DNA of 64,000 nucleotides from Tuwongella immobilis (GCF_901538355.1 NZ_LR593887.1:992001-1056000), one strand, 5' to 3'. Shown: positions 26,205 through 36,600, counted from the first letter of the stretch. Notes: generated by a model from the letters alone, not told the origin. Numbers and translations: made by a program.

Positions 26205-26513
26205 ATGAAAAATCGCTGGATCATGCAAGCGGGGCTGGCCCTGCTGGTGGCGATCACCTGGATGGTAACCGGATCGACCGCGAAGGCGGACGGGCAACAA
26301 TTGCCCCGCTATTCGTACTATCCCTACTATTATTTCCCGCACAACTACTGGCCGCAATACAGCGCCCCTTGGCCGGAAAAGCCCGGTCAACCGTACCAAA
26401 AGCCGCCCGCTTATATGGCTTACCCCCCGTTCAAAGAGCCGGGCTGGCGGTATGAACTCTGGTCGCCGATGAAGTACTATCGTGGCATGCACTTCTGGCT
26501 GGACCAGTTCTAA
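26205..26513 (+). CDS. Small secreted Tyr/Pro-rich protein
   Basis: A 102-aa protein with a clear signal peptide (GLALLVAITWMVTGSTAKA, cleavage near residue 28). A mature part of about 74 residues is rich in Tyr, Pro and Trp (PRYSYYPYYYFPHNYWPQYS). No domain is recognised. Such composition suggests an extracellular or envelope structural peptide. The start has AGGAG five bases upstream. It is divergent from purB. Confidence 0.75.
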   Translation: MKNRWIMQAGLALLVAITWMVTGSTAKADGQQLPRYSYYPYYYFPHNYWPQYSAPWPEKPGQPYQKPPAYMAYPPFKEPGWRYELWSPMKYYRGMHFWLDQF

Positions 26514-26686
26514 TTCGTGACCCGACGTCCCCCGATGCTCGTTTCCCCGACGCAATCCTCTGCACCTTCCCGGTTGCAGGGGATTGTGTTTTTGTTGGCA
26601 TTTCCGTAGCATCCCTGCAATCCTGGATTCCAGGCGGGAATCGGGGGCGGATTCGGAAGCATCGGTCGAATACAAGGCAGATGGGT

Positions 26687-27172
26687 ATGCGGTTGTGGAT
26701 GGCAATTGTTGGGCTAAGCCTCTGCGGAGTCACGGGTTGCGGAATGCAGCCCGTGGAATGGAATGATCCGCAAGATGGCTGTACGGTGCGATTCCCGGGC
26801 AAGCCGAATGTGGAACCCACCACCGTTGCCGGGCAGCCCGCACGGGAATTGTGGCTGAAGCCGCGCGGCGGTTCGATCCGCTTGCTCGCGGTGCCGGTGA
26901 TTGCCGAGGCTGCGGCCGAGCGACTCATCGCCGAGACACTCGCGCAACCCTTGCAGCAGCAGGGCTTTACGATTGATGAGCAGGCACGCCTTCCGCAAGG
27001 AACAGACGTGATTCAACGGGTGATCGGCACGATGCCGGAACGGAATCTGGCCGCCCGCATTCAGGCAGTTCGATCGGGAACAGGGCTGTGGATTCTCACG
27101 GCGATTGGCAACCCGGAATGGATGCAATCGCCGGATGTGGTGACTTGTTTCGATTCGCTGAAACGACGCTAA
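26687..27172 (+). CDS. Small lipoprotein, unknown
   Basis: A 161-aa protein with a signal and lipobox (AIVGLSLCGVTGC, Cys about 18). The mature domain of about 140 residues starts with a beta-rich CTVRFPGKPNVEPTTVAG pattern, as seen in several planctomycete envelope proteins. The start at 26687 lies nine bases after AAGG; an ATG at 26681 is only three bases from it. The gene converges with the zinc protein at 27197. Function unknown. Confidence 0.78.
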   Translation: MRLWMAIVGLSLCGVTGCGMQPVEWNDPQDGCTVRFPGKPNVEPTTVAGQPARELWLKPRGGSIRLLAVPVIAEAAAERLIAETLAQPLQQQGFTIDEQARLPQGTDVIQRVIGTMPERNLAARIQAVRSGTGLWILTAIGNPEWMQSPDVVTCFDSLKRR

Positions 27173-27175
27173 GTG

Positions 27176-27190
27176 CCGATTCGGAATCGG
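27176..27190. terminator. Short palindromic hairpin between convergent genes
   Basis: CCGATT (27176-27181) and AATCGG (27185-27190) form a perfect 6-bp stem with a 3-base loop, between the stops at 27172 and 27197. There is no T run. It may serve as a weak bidirectional terminator. Confidence 0.3.
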
Positions 27191-27196
27191 GATCGG

Positions 27197-27622
27197 TCAA
27201 ACCGAGTGAATCTTGCGATGATGCTCGGCAATGTTTTCGAGCGGAACGTGCCAGCCGCAGTTGTCGCAAGGCGGAACTTCGGGGAAGCACTTTTCGCAGT
27301 AAAATGGCCCGCCGTGGAAGAATTGTTCCATGCGCACGAGCTTGTCGTCGTCCAGCCCTTCCAGGGTCATGGGCAATTGTTCGACAGTTTGACAGCGATC
27401 GCACGCACGATTGCGATTGGCGGCGAGAACCGGCGAAAAGTGGTTGTGCAATCCACGGGGTAGCACGCCGGTGCCGGTGCAGAGCGGGCAGGTCATCCCG
27501 AATTGGGCAATGATCGCCTTGCGAATGAACTCACTCTTATTGGGCAATTTGTCCAGGAATTGTGCCAATTCCTCTTCGACCTTGAAGGCGACAATTTGCG
27601 TCTTTGGCGAGCGGCGTGCCAT
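27197..27622 (-). CDS. Putative RHH/zinc-ribbon DNA-binding protein
   Basis: A 141-aa protein. Residues 9-38 (QIVAFKVEEELAQFLDKLPNKSEFIRKAI) look like a ribbon-helix-helix DNA-binding unit. Four CxxC pairs follow (C45/C48, C74/C77, C109/C112, C119/C122), then a His cluster (H134, H135, H139), enough for two or more zinc sites. It is probably a metal-dependent transcription regulator or metal sensor. The start at 27622 has GAGG six bases upstream. No target operator was found. The RHH plus multi-zinc arrangement is unusual. Confidence 0.7.
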   Translation of the reverse strand: MARRSPKTQIVAFKVEEELAQFLDKLPNKSEFIRKAIIAQFGMTCPLCTGTGVLPRGLHNHFSPVLAANRNRACDRCQTVEQLPMTLEGLDDDKLVRMEQFFHGGPFYCEKCFPEVPPCDNCGWHVPLENIAEHHRKIHSV

Positions 27623-27806
27623 GGCGACCTCGCGGAGAATCGGGGAATGTCATGTGTTGAATTTTAGACAGAATGAAGTGCTTCTGCAAGCCATCCGCGA
27701 TGATTCGATGGTCGATTTGCTCAGCCTGTGCAGAAATGATGCGCCCCACGCTCGTGATTGGCTCACGAACGGGGGCAACTTTGCGATCCGTCACGATTCT
27801 AAAAAA

Positions 27807-28124
27807 TTATTTGTCGGTCTTGTTCTTGCCGCCCTTTTTGAGCATCTTGATTTCTTCGACCACGTCTTTGTCGCTGACCTTCAATTCCAGTTTGGCCCCT
27901 TCTTTGACCTTGGCGAACACCTTGCTGAAGTTCTTGCTGGGGACGTTCTTCTTGGCAACGATCACGCTGTTATCGTCGGTCTTGAAGGTGGTTTCCTTAT
28001 CGTCGACTTTGACGGTCAGCGAGCCTTCTTCGTACTTGACAAAGGTGCCTTTGACATCTTTGGCGAAGATCGACGAAACCAGAATCAGGCAGCCCAAAAC
28101 GGTGGCAGCAACAGTGCGAATCAT
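27807..28124 (-). CDS. Small secreted lysine-rich protein
   Basis: A 105-aa protein. It has a signal peptide (MIRTVAATVLGCLILVSSIFA, cleavage near residue 21) and a mature domain that looks beta-rich (VKGTFVKYEEGSLTVKVDD), ending in a Lys-rich tail (LKKGGKNKTDK). It might be a small OB- or SH3-like domain. The start at 28124 has AAGGAG about five bases upstream. It is divergent from the SBP5 gene at 28245, 120 bases apart. Function unknown. Confidence 0.75.
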   Translation of the reverse strand: MIRTVAATVLGCLILVSSIFAKDVKGTFVKYEEGSLTVKVDDKETTFKTDDNSVIVAKKNVPSKNFSKVFAKVKEGAKLELKVSDKDVVEEIKMLKKGGKNKTDK

Positions 28125-28244
28125 TGGAACTCCTTCGGTTGAATGGAAATGAGTCCCAGTCGTGGTGGTGCCAAACGACCGGCTCATGGTAGAATCAACC
28201 CTCGGGGCGGCCACGAGTTTCGGTGAGGTCGGGGAGACTTCGTC

Positions 28245-30956
28245 ATGTTTTCATTTCGCATGAGCGATTCCGGGCGACGGGGATTGGCGGCGGCATTGGG
28301 AATGCTGCTGCTGGCATGTTGCTTGACATTGGCCTCGGCGCAAGAGGAAGAAGAAGCCCCGAAGGCTCCCACGCAAAAGCCGTTGCCAAAAGTGGATGAA
28401 GCGCCCAAGGTGCCAGTGCCGAAAACTACCGATCCGGCGACCCCGCGACGGCCCGTCCCCGATGAAGGCGATGGTGGCCCGACCCTCGCCAACGAAGCCG
28501 AACAAGCCAGCCATCCGCAAGTCCGCGAATTGTTTCGCAAATACGCCATTCCGTTTGATGAACTGTACACCGAAAAAGGTCCGGGCATGCGCATCGAGCC
28601 ATACCCCGACACGTACAGCGACCTGAGCGGCGAATCGATCACAATTGTGCCGTTGCTCAACAACGGGAAGTCGTTGCCCAGCCGCGAGATGAAGCTGACC
28701 AACGTGCGCAACCTGCGTTCGTATGAAAAGAACATCAGCGATGAAGTGAAGAATTTTCTGCGCAAGCAGCCTGAAGATTTTAACCCCCGATTGCCGCGTG
28801 AAGATCAATTGGTGGCCGCCGAAAAAGTGCTATCGGCAGGGGTGCGATTCCACTTGTCCGCCGTGGAAAGCAATCAGCGGCGTGGCAAAGGCTGGCGGAC
28901 GATCTTTAATCCGTTGGATAATCAGTTGCGGGCCGTTCGCCAGCAGTTGCTCCAAACGGTGATTGAACGCAAAGATTGGCAGCGGGCCGGGGAGTTGGCG
29001 CTGAAGATGGGCGTGGATTACCCCGATGACCCGGAAATTACCCGTGCGATCTATCGGGTGGAATTGCAACGGCTGGTGGATACCGTCCGGGATTCCGGCG
29101 ACGCCAGTTATCTGTCGCTGCGGGAAGCCTTGCAGCAATACTCCCGACTGGATTTGTTGAATTCTGCCAAAGATCCGCTCGTCGATACCGCACGCAACCA
29201 ATTGCGGGCACGGGCGTTGCAGTTGGTGTCCGAGGCCAAGGGCATCGCCGAATCCGAGCCATCCAACGCGATGCTCAAACTCAATACCGCCGAGCAACTC
29301 GATCCGGAACTTGCCGACTTGGATCGCCTGCGGTCGACGCTCAAACTGAAGTACCCGATTCTGTATGTTGGCATGAGCGAACTGCCACAATACCTGTCGC
29401 CGACTTTGGCGCGCAGTGAGGCCGATCGGCGGGCCGTGGAGTTGATCTTTGAAGGCTTGTTGGACCGCCTTCCCGATCCGAAATTGGGCTATCGCTATCG
29501 TCCGAGTTTGGCGGCCCGGTTGCCGTTGGGTGCGCCGTTGGTGCGGGAATTCGAGATTCGTTCGGGGAGTTTTTGGAGCGATGATCCGAATGCGGAAGTG
29601 ACAGCGGCGGATATTCGCGGTTCTGTGGAATTGTATCGTCAGATTGCCGCTCGACCAAATGCCACCGGCGTGGAACTGCTCACCGGCGTTGCGGGCATGA
29701 GCCGACCGTTGGAATTCCGAATCGGCCTGACGCAAGGGGTGTTCGATCCCTTGGAACGGATGATGTTTAAGGTGATGCCGGCCACGCGATTGCTCAGCAA
29801 AGGTCAAAAGGCCGACGATGTGAATTTCGCCGCCAAGCCGGTGGGAAGCGGGCCGTTTCGCTACATGGGACGCCAGTCCGATACCACGGGGCGCGAGTTC
29901 GCCGTGTTCCGTCGCAATCCGCAATATGGTCGCCGATCGGATCGATTGGGGCTGCCGCTGTTGAGCGAAATTCGCTTCTTCGTCGCCAAATCGTCGGAAG
30001 TGCCGCAAGATTTCCGCACGGGGCGGCTGCATCTGATGCTGGATCTGCCCTCGTCGCAAGTGGGCAATTTGCAGTCGGCGACATCGGGGTTGGCCGGGCT
30101 GGTGGATACCATGACCGTGCGTCAGCCGCGCATGATTCACATGCTGGCGGTGAATCATCGTCGGGTGCCGTTGCAACAGGCGGAATTGCGGCGGGGCGTG
30201 TCGCTGGCGATTGACCGCGATACCGTCTTGAAGGATGTCTACCGCAGTGGAAACGATGATTGGCACCGCTCGTTGAATGGGCCATTTCCGCCGGGCACGT
30301 GGGCCAGTCCCAGTGGTGGTGCGCCGTTGTACAACGCAGTGCTGGCGACGACGTTTCTGCAGGAAGCCACGCAGCGGACCAGCGGTCAGGTCAAATTGTC
30401 GCTGGTGTATTGCGCAGAAGACCCCGCCGATGCCCAAGCCTGTGTGCTCCTCAAAAGCCAGATCGAATCCGCATCCGGTGCCGACAAGCCGCGATTGCTT
30501 CTCGAGTTGCAAGGGGTCGATCGGGCGACCTATCACAAGCGAATTTTCCAGGAACATGATTTCGATTTGGCCTATGTTCGCTACGAATATCCCGATGACC
30601 GCTTTAATCTGGCCTGGTTGTTGGATCGCAATGCCGGTGGGTACGAAGGCCGGAACTTCCTGGGCTACCTGACCGATGGGACCGGGGCCGGGGATGGCGA
30701 TGCGCAACTGGCACAGTTGTTGCGGGAGATGAATTTGCGACGCGATTTACCCGGCGGTCTGATGAATATGACCGGCGAAGTGACGCGTCTGTTCAACGAG
30801 CGGGTGCCGTTTATTCCGTTGTGGCAGTTGGATCGGCATTTGGCGAAGCATCGGGATTTGGAAATTCGCTTTGGAGATTCGACGGAGCTGATTTCGCCCA
30901 GTCAGCTTGATCCGTCAATCGTGTTTCAGCAGGTGCAAACCTGGAAGCTGAAATAA
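28245..30956 (+). CDS. Extracellular solute-binding protein family 5 with long N-terminal extension
   Basis: A 903-aa protein with an N-terminal signal peptide (LGMLLLACCLTLASA, cleavage near residue 32) and an acidic linker. An N-terminal helical region runs to about residue 365. The C-terminal half resembles SBP_bac_5: an LSPTLARSEADRRAVELIFEGL start, RPSLAARLP, GSGPFRYMGRQ, and LAVNHRRVPLQQAELRRGVSLAIDRD in the lobe. Family members usually have about 500-600 residues and bind peptides or nickel for ABC import. Here the extension is unusual and no permease or ATPase genes are adjacent, so a sensing or non-transport role is possible. GGGGAG lies upstream of the ATG at 28245. Confidence 0.82.
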   Translation: MFSFRMSDSGRRGLAAALGMLLLACCLTLASAQEEEEAPKAPTQKPLPKVDEAPKVPVPKTTDPATPRRPVPDEGDGGPTLANEAEQASHPQVRELFRKYAIPFDELYTEKGPGMRIEPYPDTYSDLSGESITIVPLLNNGKSLPSREMKLTNVRNLRSYEKNISDEVKNFLRKQPEDFNPRLPREDQLVAAEKVLSAGVRFHLSAVESNQRRGKGWRTIFNPLDNQLRAVRQQLLQTVIERKDWQRAGELALKMGVDYPDDPEITRAIYRVELQRLVDTVRDSGDASYLSLREALQQYSRLDLLNSAKDPLVDTARNQLRARALQLVSEAKGIAESEPSNAMLKLNTAEQLDPELADLDRLRSTLKLKYPILYVGMSELPQYLSPTLARSEADRRAVELIFEGLLDRLPDPKLGYRYRPSLAARLPLGAPLVREFEIRSGSFWSDDPNAEVTAADIRGSVELYRQIAARPNATGVELLTGVAGMSRPLEFRIGLTQGVFDPLERMMFKVMPATRLLSKGQKADDVNFAAKPVGSGPFRYMGRQSDTTGREFAVFRRNPQYGRRSDRLGLPLLSEIRFFVAKSSEVPQDFRTGRLHLMLDLPSSQVGNLQSATSGLAGLVDTMTVRQPRMIHMLAVNHRRVPLQQAELRRGVSLAIDRDTVLKDVYRSGNDDWHRSLNGPFPPGTWASPSGGAPLYNAVLATTFLQEATQRTSGQVKLSLVYCAEDPADAQACVLLKSQIESASGADKPRLLLELQGVDRATYHKRIFQEHDFDLAYVRYEYPDDRFNLAWLLDRNAGGYEGRNFLGYLTDGTGAGDGDAQLAQLLREMNLRRDLPGGLMNMTGEVTRLFNERVPFIPLWQLDRHLAKHRDLEIRFGDSTELISPSQLDPSIVFQQVQTWKLK

Positions 30957-30984
30957 TCGCGTGGGATGAATCAGGAGGATCGGC

Positions 30985-32334
30985 ATGACCGGAATGGGAA
31001 TCTGGGGCGCGGTCGAAGCCGCTCATGCGTGGCAGGTGACACCCGTGGCGGCCATGCCATTTGTGCTCATGCTGCTGGGCATTGCGGTACTGCCCCTGGT
31101 GGCCGAGCATTGGTGGCATTCCAATCGCAATAAGGGAATTGTCTCCGTGCTGCTGGGCTTGCCGATTGTCGTCTATCTGTTGGCGCATGGCGAAGCGGGC
31201 AGTCATCGGCTGATGCACGCCGTGGAAGAATACGCTGCGTTCATCTTGTTGCTGCTGGCGTTGTACACCATCTCCGGCGGGATTCTGCTGACCGGAGATT
31301 TGCCGGCGCATCCTCGCACGAATGTGATGTTCCTGGGATTGGGGGCGGTGCTGGCGAATTTCGTCGGCACCACCGGCGCGAGCATGCTGCTCATCCGCCC
31401 GCTGCTGCGCACCAACAGCGAACGGAATCGCAAAGCCCATGTGCCGCTCTTTTTCATCTTTGTGGTCAGCAATTTGGGTGGCCTGCTGACTCCGCTGGGC
31501 GATCCGCCGTTGTTCTTAGGATTTCTCAAGGGTGTGAGCTTTTTCTGGACGTTGTCGCTGTGGCCGCAATGGCTGGTGGCCAATGGCATCGTGCTGGCCG
31601 TGTTTTATGTCTGGGATTCATTGGCCTATCGCAATGAAACCGTGCGAGACCGCTACAAAGACGAGCGCATGGTCGAGCCGCTGAAGCTCCACGGGGCCAT
31701 CCTGAACGGCGTGCTGCTGCTGGGGGTGTTGTTGGTGGTGATCTTCCAATCCCCGCAAGTGGGGGAGGCGTTTGGCAAGCTGGTCGGCGGCGGAAATCTG
31801 ATGATTCCGAAGCCGTTTGGTGAAGTCGCCATGGCGAGTTTAACGCTCTTGTCTGTCCTATTCACGGCCAAAGACGTGCGCCAACGCAACCAATTCACCT
31901 GGGGGCCGATCGTCGAAGTGGCGGTGCTGTTTGTTGGCATCTTTGTCACCATGGTGCCCGCGCTGATGCTGCTGGAGGCCAATCGGGAGACGCTCGGTGT
32001 CACCCAACCGTGGCAGTATTTCTGGCTGACCGGGTCGCTGTCGGCATTTTTGGATAACGCGCCGACCTATGTGACGTTTGCGACGTTGGCATCCGGCGGC
32101 GAAGGATTTGGCCAACTGGCGGTGACGGCTCCCACGATTTTGGCCGCTGTCAGTTGCGGGGCCGTCTTCATGGGGGCGATGACCTACATCGGCAATGGGC
32201 CGAATCTGATGGTCAAGGCGATCTCCGATGAAATGGGCTACCGAATGCCCTCATTCTTTGGCTATTTGCTCCGCTCCGTGTTGGTGTTGGGGCCGGTGAT
32301 GGGGCTGATTACGGTGATTTTCTTCCGCGGCTGA
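30985..32334 (+). CDS. Sodium:proton antiporter, NhaD/citrate-transporter-like
   Basis: A 449-aa integral membrane protein with about ten to twelve helices. The IT-superfamily motifs are visible: EEYAAFILLLLALYTISGG, NFVGTTGASMLLIRPLLRTN, NLGGLLTPLGDPPLFLGFLKGV and DNAPTYVTF. It would exchange Na+ for H+ across the inner membrane, or transport an anion; the exact substrate is not decided by the sequence. The start at 30985 follows an AGGAGG site. It lies 28 bases after the SBP5 gene and 20 before plsY, so they may form one operon. Confidence 0.9.
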   Translation: MTGMGIWGAVEAAHAWQVTPVAAMPFVLMLLGIAVLPLVAEHWWHSNRNKGIVSVLLGLPIVVYLLAHGEAGSHRLMHAVEEYAAFILLLLALYTISGGILLTGDLPAHPRTNVMFLGLGAVLANFVGTTGASMLLIRPLLRTNSERNRKAHVPLFFIFVVSNLGGLLTPLGDPPLFLGFLKGVSFFWTLSLWPQWLVANGIVLAVFYVWDSLAYRNETVRDRYKDERMVEPLKLHGAILNGVLLLGVLLVVIFQSPQVGEAFGKLVGGGNLMIPKPFGEVAMASLTLLSVLFTAKDVRQRNQFTWGPIVEVAVLFVGIFVTMVPALMLLEANRETLGVTQPWQYFWLTGSLSAFLDNAPTYVTFATLASGGEGFGQLAVTAPTILAAVSCGAVFMGAMTYIGNGPNLMVKAISDEMGYRMPSFFGYLLRSVLVLGPVMGLITVIFFRG

Positions 32335-32353
32335 TTCCGCACGGAGCATGGGC

Positions 32354-33613
32354 ATGGAACCGACTTTGGCCGCTGGTTTGGCCATCGGCTTGGCGTATTG
32401 CATTGGGGCGATTCCGTTTGGGTATCTGGTCGGCCGTCTCAAGGGGGTCAACCTGCTGCAAGCGGGCAGTGGCAACATTGGCGCCACCAATGTCGGCCGC
32501 GTGTTGGGCACCAAGTACGCGATTCTGGTGTTCGTGCTGGATGTGCTGAAGGCGGTTCTGCCTGTGCTGATGGTCGATCGGTTGCTGCCGCGAATCGCCC
32601 CCGATGCGCTGACGGCGGTGGGATCGCCGGCCATGCTGCGCGTGTTGGTGGCGTTGGCGGCATTCTTGGGGCACCTGTTCCCGATTTATCTGCGATTTCG
32701 CGGCGGAAAAGGCGTGGCCACCGGCGTTGGTGCGGTCCTCGCTTTGGCTCCGCTGCCCGGCGTCGTCGGCCTGCTGACCTGGGCGGCATTCTTGGCGGCG
32801 TTCCGGTATGTGTCGTTGGCGTCGATCGGTGCGACATTCTTGCTATTGCTCACGCAGATTGTCACCGCGCCGCAACCGTTCGCCGGGGAATCGCTACCCG
32901 TCACCGGATTCTGCGCGGTGGGCACGCTGTTGGTGGTGATTCGGCATCGCACCAACTTGCAACGACTCCTGCAGGGGACCGAATCCAAGATGAAGCCGCG
33001 GCCCATTTGGGATCATCTGCAAGCGATGCAACATACGCTGGCGGTGGGACTTTGGGCCGGAAGCGTGACGTTCTTCACGTTCATTGCCGCTCCGCCAATC
33101 TTCACGTCGTTTACCGAAACCGTGAACACGGCTCCCAATGATCGCACGGCGAATCTGCCATTGTTCCAAACCGACGATGCCGAACAACTGGCGCTGCTGC
33201 GTCCGAAGCTGGCCAGCGCGCTGGCGGGGGCGGCCGTCGGGCCGGTGTTCCCTCGATTGTTCTTGCTGCAAAGCATTTGCGCGGCGGTGGCGCTGATTAC
33301 CGCGCTGGGCTGGAATCGGCTTGGCGGGAGTGTGCAGCGGTGGCGGGTGCGGCTCTTGGTGCTGGCGGCGCTCCTGGTCGCCGTCGGGTGGCCGCTGAGC
33401 GATGAAGTCACTCGCTTGCGATTGGAGCGATTGTCACCCGATGCGAGCATTGCCGAGACGGCCCGCAAGCAGTTTGGCCCGTTGCATGTGGTGAGTTTAT
33501 TCGGCAGCATGATTACCAGCGGATTGGCGCTGACGGTGCTGGTGCTGGCTGGCCGATTGCCCGCGCGGCCCGTCGAATCGGGGTTGTCTCCAGCCGGATC
33601 GACCGCCGCTTGA
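32354..33613 (+). CDS. plsY: PlsY glycerol-3-phosphate acyltransferase fused to DUF4149 membrane domain
   Basis: A 419-aa protein. Residues 1-205 are PlsY: GSGNIGATNVGR near 38-49, RFRGGKGVATGVG near 114-127, and five or so membrane helices. They acylate glycerol 3-phosphate using acyl phosphate, the first step of phospholipid synthesis. From about residue 220 a second membrane domain begins (HTLAVGLWAGSVTFFTFIAAPPIF), with the pattern of DUF4149 (TMEM205-like); it ends in a Pro-rich tail. PlsY is usually about 200 residues, so this is a fusion. The start at 32354 is seven bases after GGAG; ATG 32348 is too close. Confidence 0.88.
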   Translation: MEPTLAAGLAIGLAYCIGAIPFGYLVGRLKGVNLLQAGSGNIGATNVGRVLGTKYAILVFVLDVLKAVLPVLMVDRLLPRIAPDALTAVGSPAMLRVLVALAAFLGHLFPIYLRFRGGKGVATGVGAVLALAPLPGVVGLLTWAAFLAAFRYVSLASIGATFLLLLTQIVTAPQPFAGESLPVTGFCAVGTLLVVIRHRTNLQRLLQGTESKMKPRPIWDHLQAMQHTLAVGLWAGSVTFFTFIAAPPIFTSFTETVNTAPNDRTANLPLFQTDDAEQLALLRPKLASALAGAAVGPVFPRLFLLQSICAAVALITALGWNRLGGSVQRWRVRLLVLAALLVAVGWPLSDEVTRLRLERLSPDASIAETARKQFGPLHVVSLFGSMITSGLALTVLVLAGRLPARPVESGLSPAGSTAA

Positions 33614-33625
33614 GCCGCCGCACAC

Positions 33626-36600
33626 TTACGGGGCGGAGTGTCCCGATCGCAGTTGTTGGGCGGGATGATGCGTGGGGAACAGCGAAATCATCGATGGAAT
33701 CTGCGGGAAGTTGAACGGATGGTGCTGAACCGCGACCATCCCCCCATTTGGGGCGACTGCGATCGATTCCACTCCGCGATATTCGCAGTGCCAGCGAAGC
33801 AGTTGGCCCGATTCGGTCTGCCAGATATACAACCGTTGGTCGCTCCCCACGCTCAGACATTCTTGCCCATCCGCGGAAAAGGCGATCTGTCGAATCGGCC
33901 CACGGTGCGCCTTAATCGGCAGGGAGCGGTTCCATTCCCGAAGCCGACCCAGATGCAGCGTGCCGGGCAGTTGATCGGAACTCCACGCCAGTGATTGGTG
34001 CTTGGGATTGACCCGACAGAGACGAACAGGCGATTCCGAAATCGGAATCGATTCTTCCAGCCGAGGCGGATTCACCGACCACGATTCGAGCTTTCCATCG
34101 CGTGTTGTGACCCACACGCGCCCATTGGGTGCATCGATGGTGGATTGCGATAAATCCATCAGCACAGGAAACTCCGCATCCACCTCCCAGGAATTGCCAC
34201 GCTGGGTCAAGACACGGCATCGCCCAGATTCGCTGCCGACCAATAGACAGTTCGATGAGACAACGAGCAGTGTCTTGGGCGGATCATTCGGCATTTCCGG
34301 CGACGGGGGAAGCTGCCCACACGGTTGGGAAATCAGGGTGGCCGGTCCCAGTAGCGGTCGGTGAACGGGTAACTTCCAGGATCGCAGGGAGCCATCGGCA
34401 TGGATCGAAATGGCAGTCGAACGATTGGGGAGCATCCCCAGTCGGATCAATGGCGGTGCCCCTTCTTTGCTCGAAGTACCGATCAGTTCTCGGGATGCGC
34501 AATCCCAGAGCTGCAGTTGGTTGTCACGGTTCCAACTGAGTAGCCGTTGGGAATCGGGCGTGAATGCAAAGGCACCGACAACGGGAGTGCCAGCAGGTTG
34601 CGGGATGGGCGATTCCAAGACACCGAGGGTCTCGAGATAGGGCCATTGTTGGACGGTGCCATCGTCGGAAAGCGAGATCCATTCGTGACCATCTGGACGG
34701 AATCGCAGATGCCAAATCCGTCGCTGATGACCCAGCAACTCCCGAATGCGCTCCATGCTGCGGGCATTCCAGTAAGTGATGCGGCTATCATCATGCCCGG
34801 AAAGCAGATAGCGACCATCTGGGGAATAACAGAGCGAACAGATTCGTGATAGTCCCCGAGTCAGCAGTTCGAGCGGTGTCGAGTCGTTGAGTTGGAGCCG
34901 ATACAGGCCACCGGAGAGGGTGGCAATAATGGCTTGCTCCCCGGCGGGGTCAATGGCCACCGTCGAAACATATTCGTTGAGTTGCACCTCGCGTTCGCGG
35001 GCGACGCCGACGATTCGCTCGAATCGAATCGCGTCGCTGCGCACAGTGATCTCCCACTCACCTTGGCGGTCGTGCCGAATCCAAGGCCGTTTGGCAAAGG
35101 GATGCACGGTTTCGGAAATCAGCCGCTGTTGCTCCAAGTCCCAGGTTTGCCGAATGCCGTGGTTATCCATGATCGTCACCGAGCGACTATCCGGCGCGAT
35201 GACCAGCGAGAATAACTTCCCGAGTCGGCACGGGATTGTCACTGGGGCGGTAAACTGCGGAACATTCCAAACCACGATGGTGGAGTGATCGGTGATGGCG
35301 ATGAGACGTTTTCCGTCCGGTGTAAAGCTCAGTTCGTTGATTTCGCTTCCGACCGTCGGCAAAATGTGGAGGATTTCGCCTTGTGGAATTCGCCAGAGCC
35401 AGACAATCCCCGCCGACCCCGCACATGCCAAGATCGGCTCATTGGGGTGGTAACTGGCGGTGTACAATGATCCCTCTGCGGTGAGGGTTTGACGGAATGC
35501 GTGCAGATCGTTCCAAAGCCAACGCCAGGAAAGACTTTGGACGGCGAGTGGGCCAACGGATTCCTGCAACCCGCTGAGCATTTCCCGAGCGGGCTGCCAC
35601 CGGCCGGAACGCACAAATTCATTCGCCAGGCGGGTTTGCGACGCCAACTGACGATATTCCGACAGCCGCGTGGCTTCGGATTGGGCCGATGCGTCTGCTT
35701 TGGTTTGTTCGGTCGGCTCCGGGGGCGGATCGGGGGCTAATTTGCGGATGCCGTGGACAATCCCCAGCATCATCAGCGAACCGATGAGAATGCCACCCAG
35801 TGTCGGGCGGGCGATTCGACGAATCGTGCGTAACCCACGCTGGAGCCGAGCGTTCCGTTGACGCGGCAGCGGATTGCCCGTGAGAAAGCATTCCAAATCG
35901 GTCATCAACTCTGTGACCGTGGGATACCGTTGGTCGGCTCGAAATGCCAAGCATCGTTCGCAGATGCGGATGAAATCGGCTGGGAGGGGGGCAGTCGTGG
36001 CGGCGGCTTCGATTTGCGGTGGGGTGCCGCGAAGAAGTTCGTCGGTATTCGCAAACGGACGTTTGCCGGTGGTCAACTCGACCAACATGACCCCGAGCGA
36101 GAAAATGTCCATCCCCGGATGGGCGGCCAAGGTATCGGCACGCAGGCATTCCGGGGCCGAGTATTGCGGCGTTCCGGCCTGAAATGGGGTGGGCACAACC
36201 GGGAGATCGTTCGCGGGGTGAATCAACTGCGCCAGGCCAAAATCGGCAATTCGCGGCAGCACCGCCCCGACTTCGCCATCCAACGTGAGTTGAACCCAAC
36301 TCCCGGTGGTGAGATGATCTTGCGGATATCTCCCGGAATCCGACATTGGTTGCAGCAGGATATTCGACGGTTTCAGATCGCAATGAATGATGCCGCGACT
36401 GTGAGCATGATTCAGCCCACGGGCGACGGTGAGAATCAGCGATGCCCCCACGATGGCCGAGACCGGGTGGGGCTGTTGCAACATCCATCGGGTGAGATCG
36501 GGGCCCAGACAGAGCGCGGAGGCAATATAGCACACCGGCCCGATTTCGTTCACCTCATATATCGGTACGATATTCGGATGATCGAGCTGACCCGCCATTC

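Noticed and set aside
28830-30707. Long minus-strand frame (625 codons) over the SBP5 gene
   Set aside because: Shadow of the coding strand, which shows a signal peptide and family motifs.
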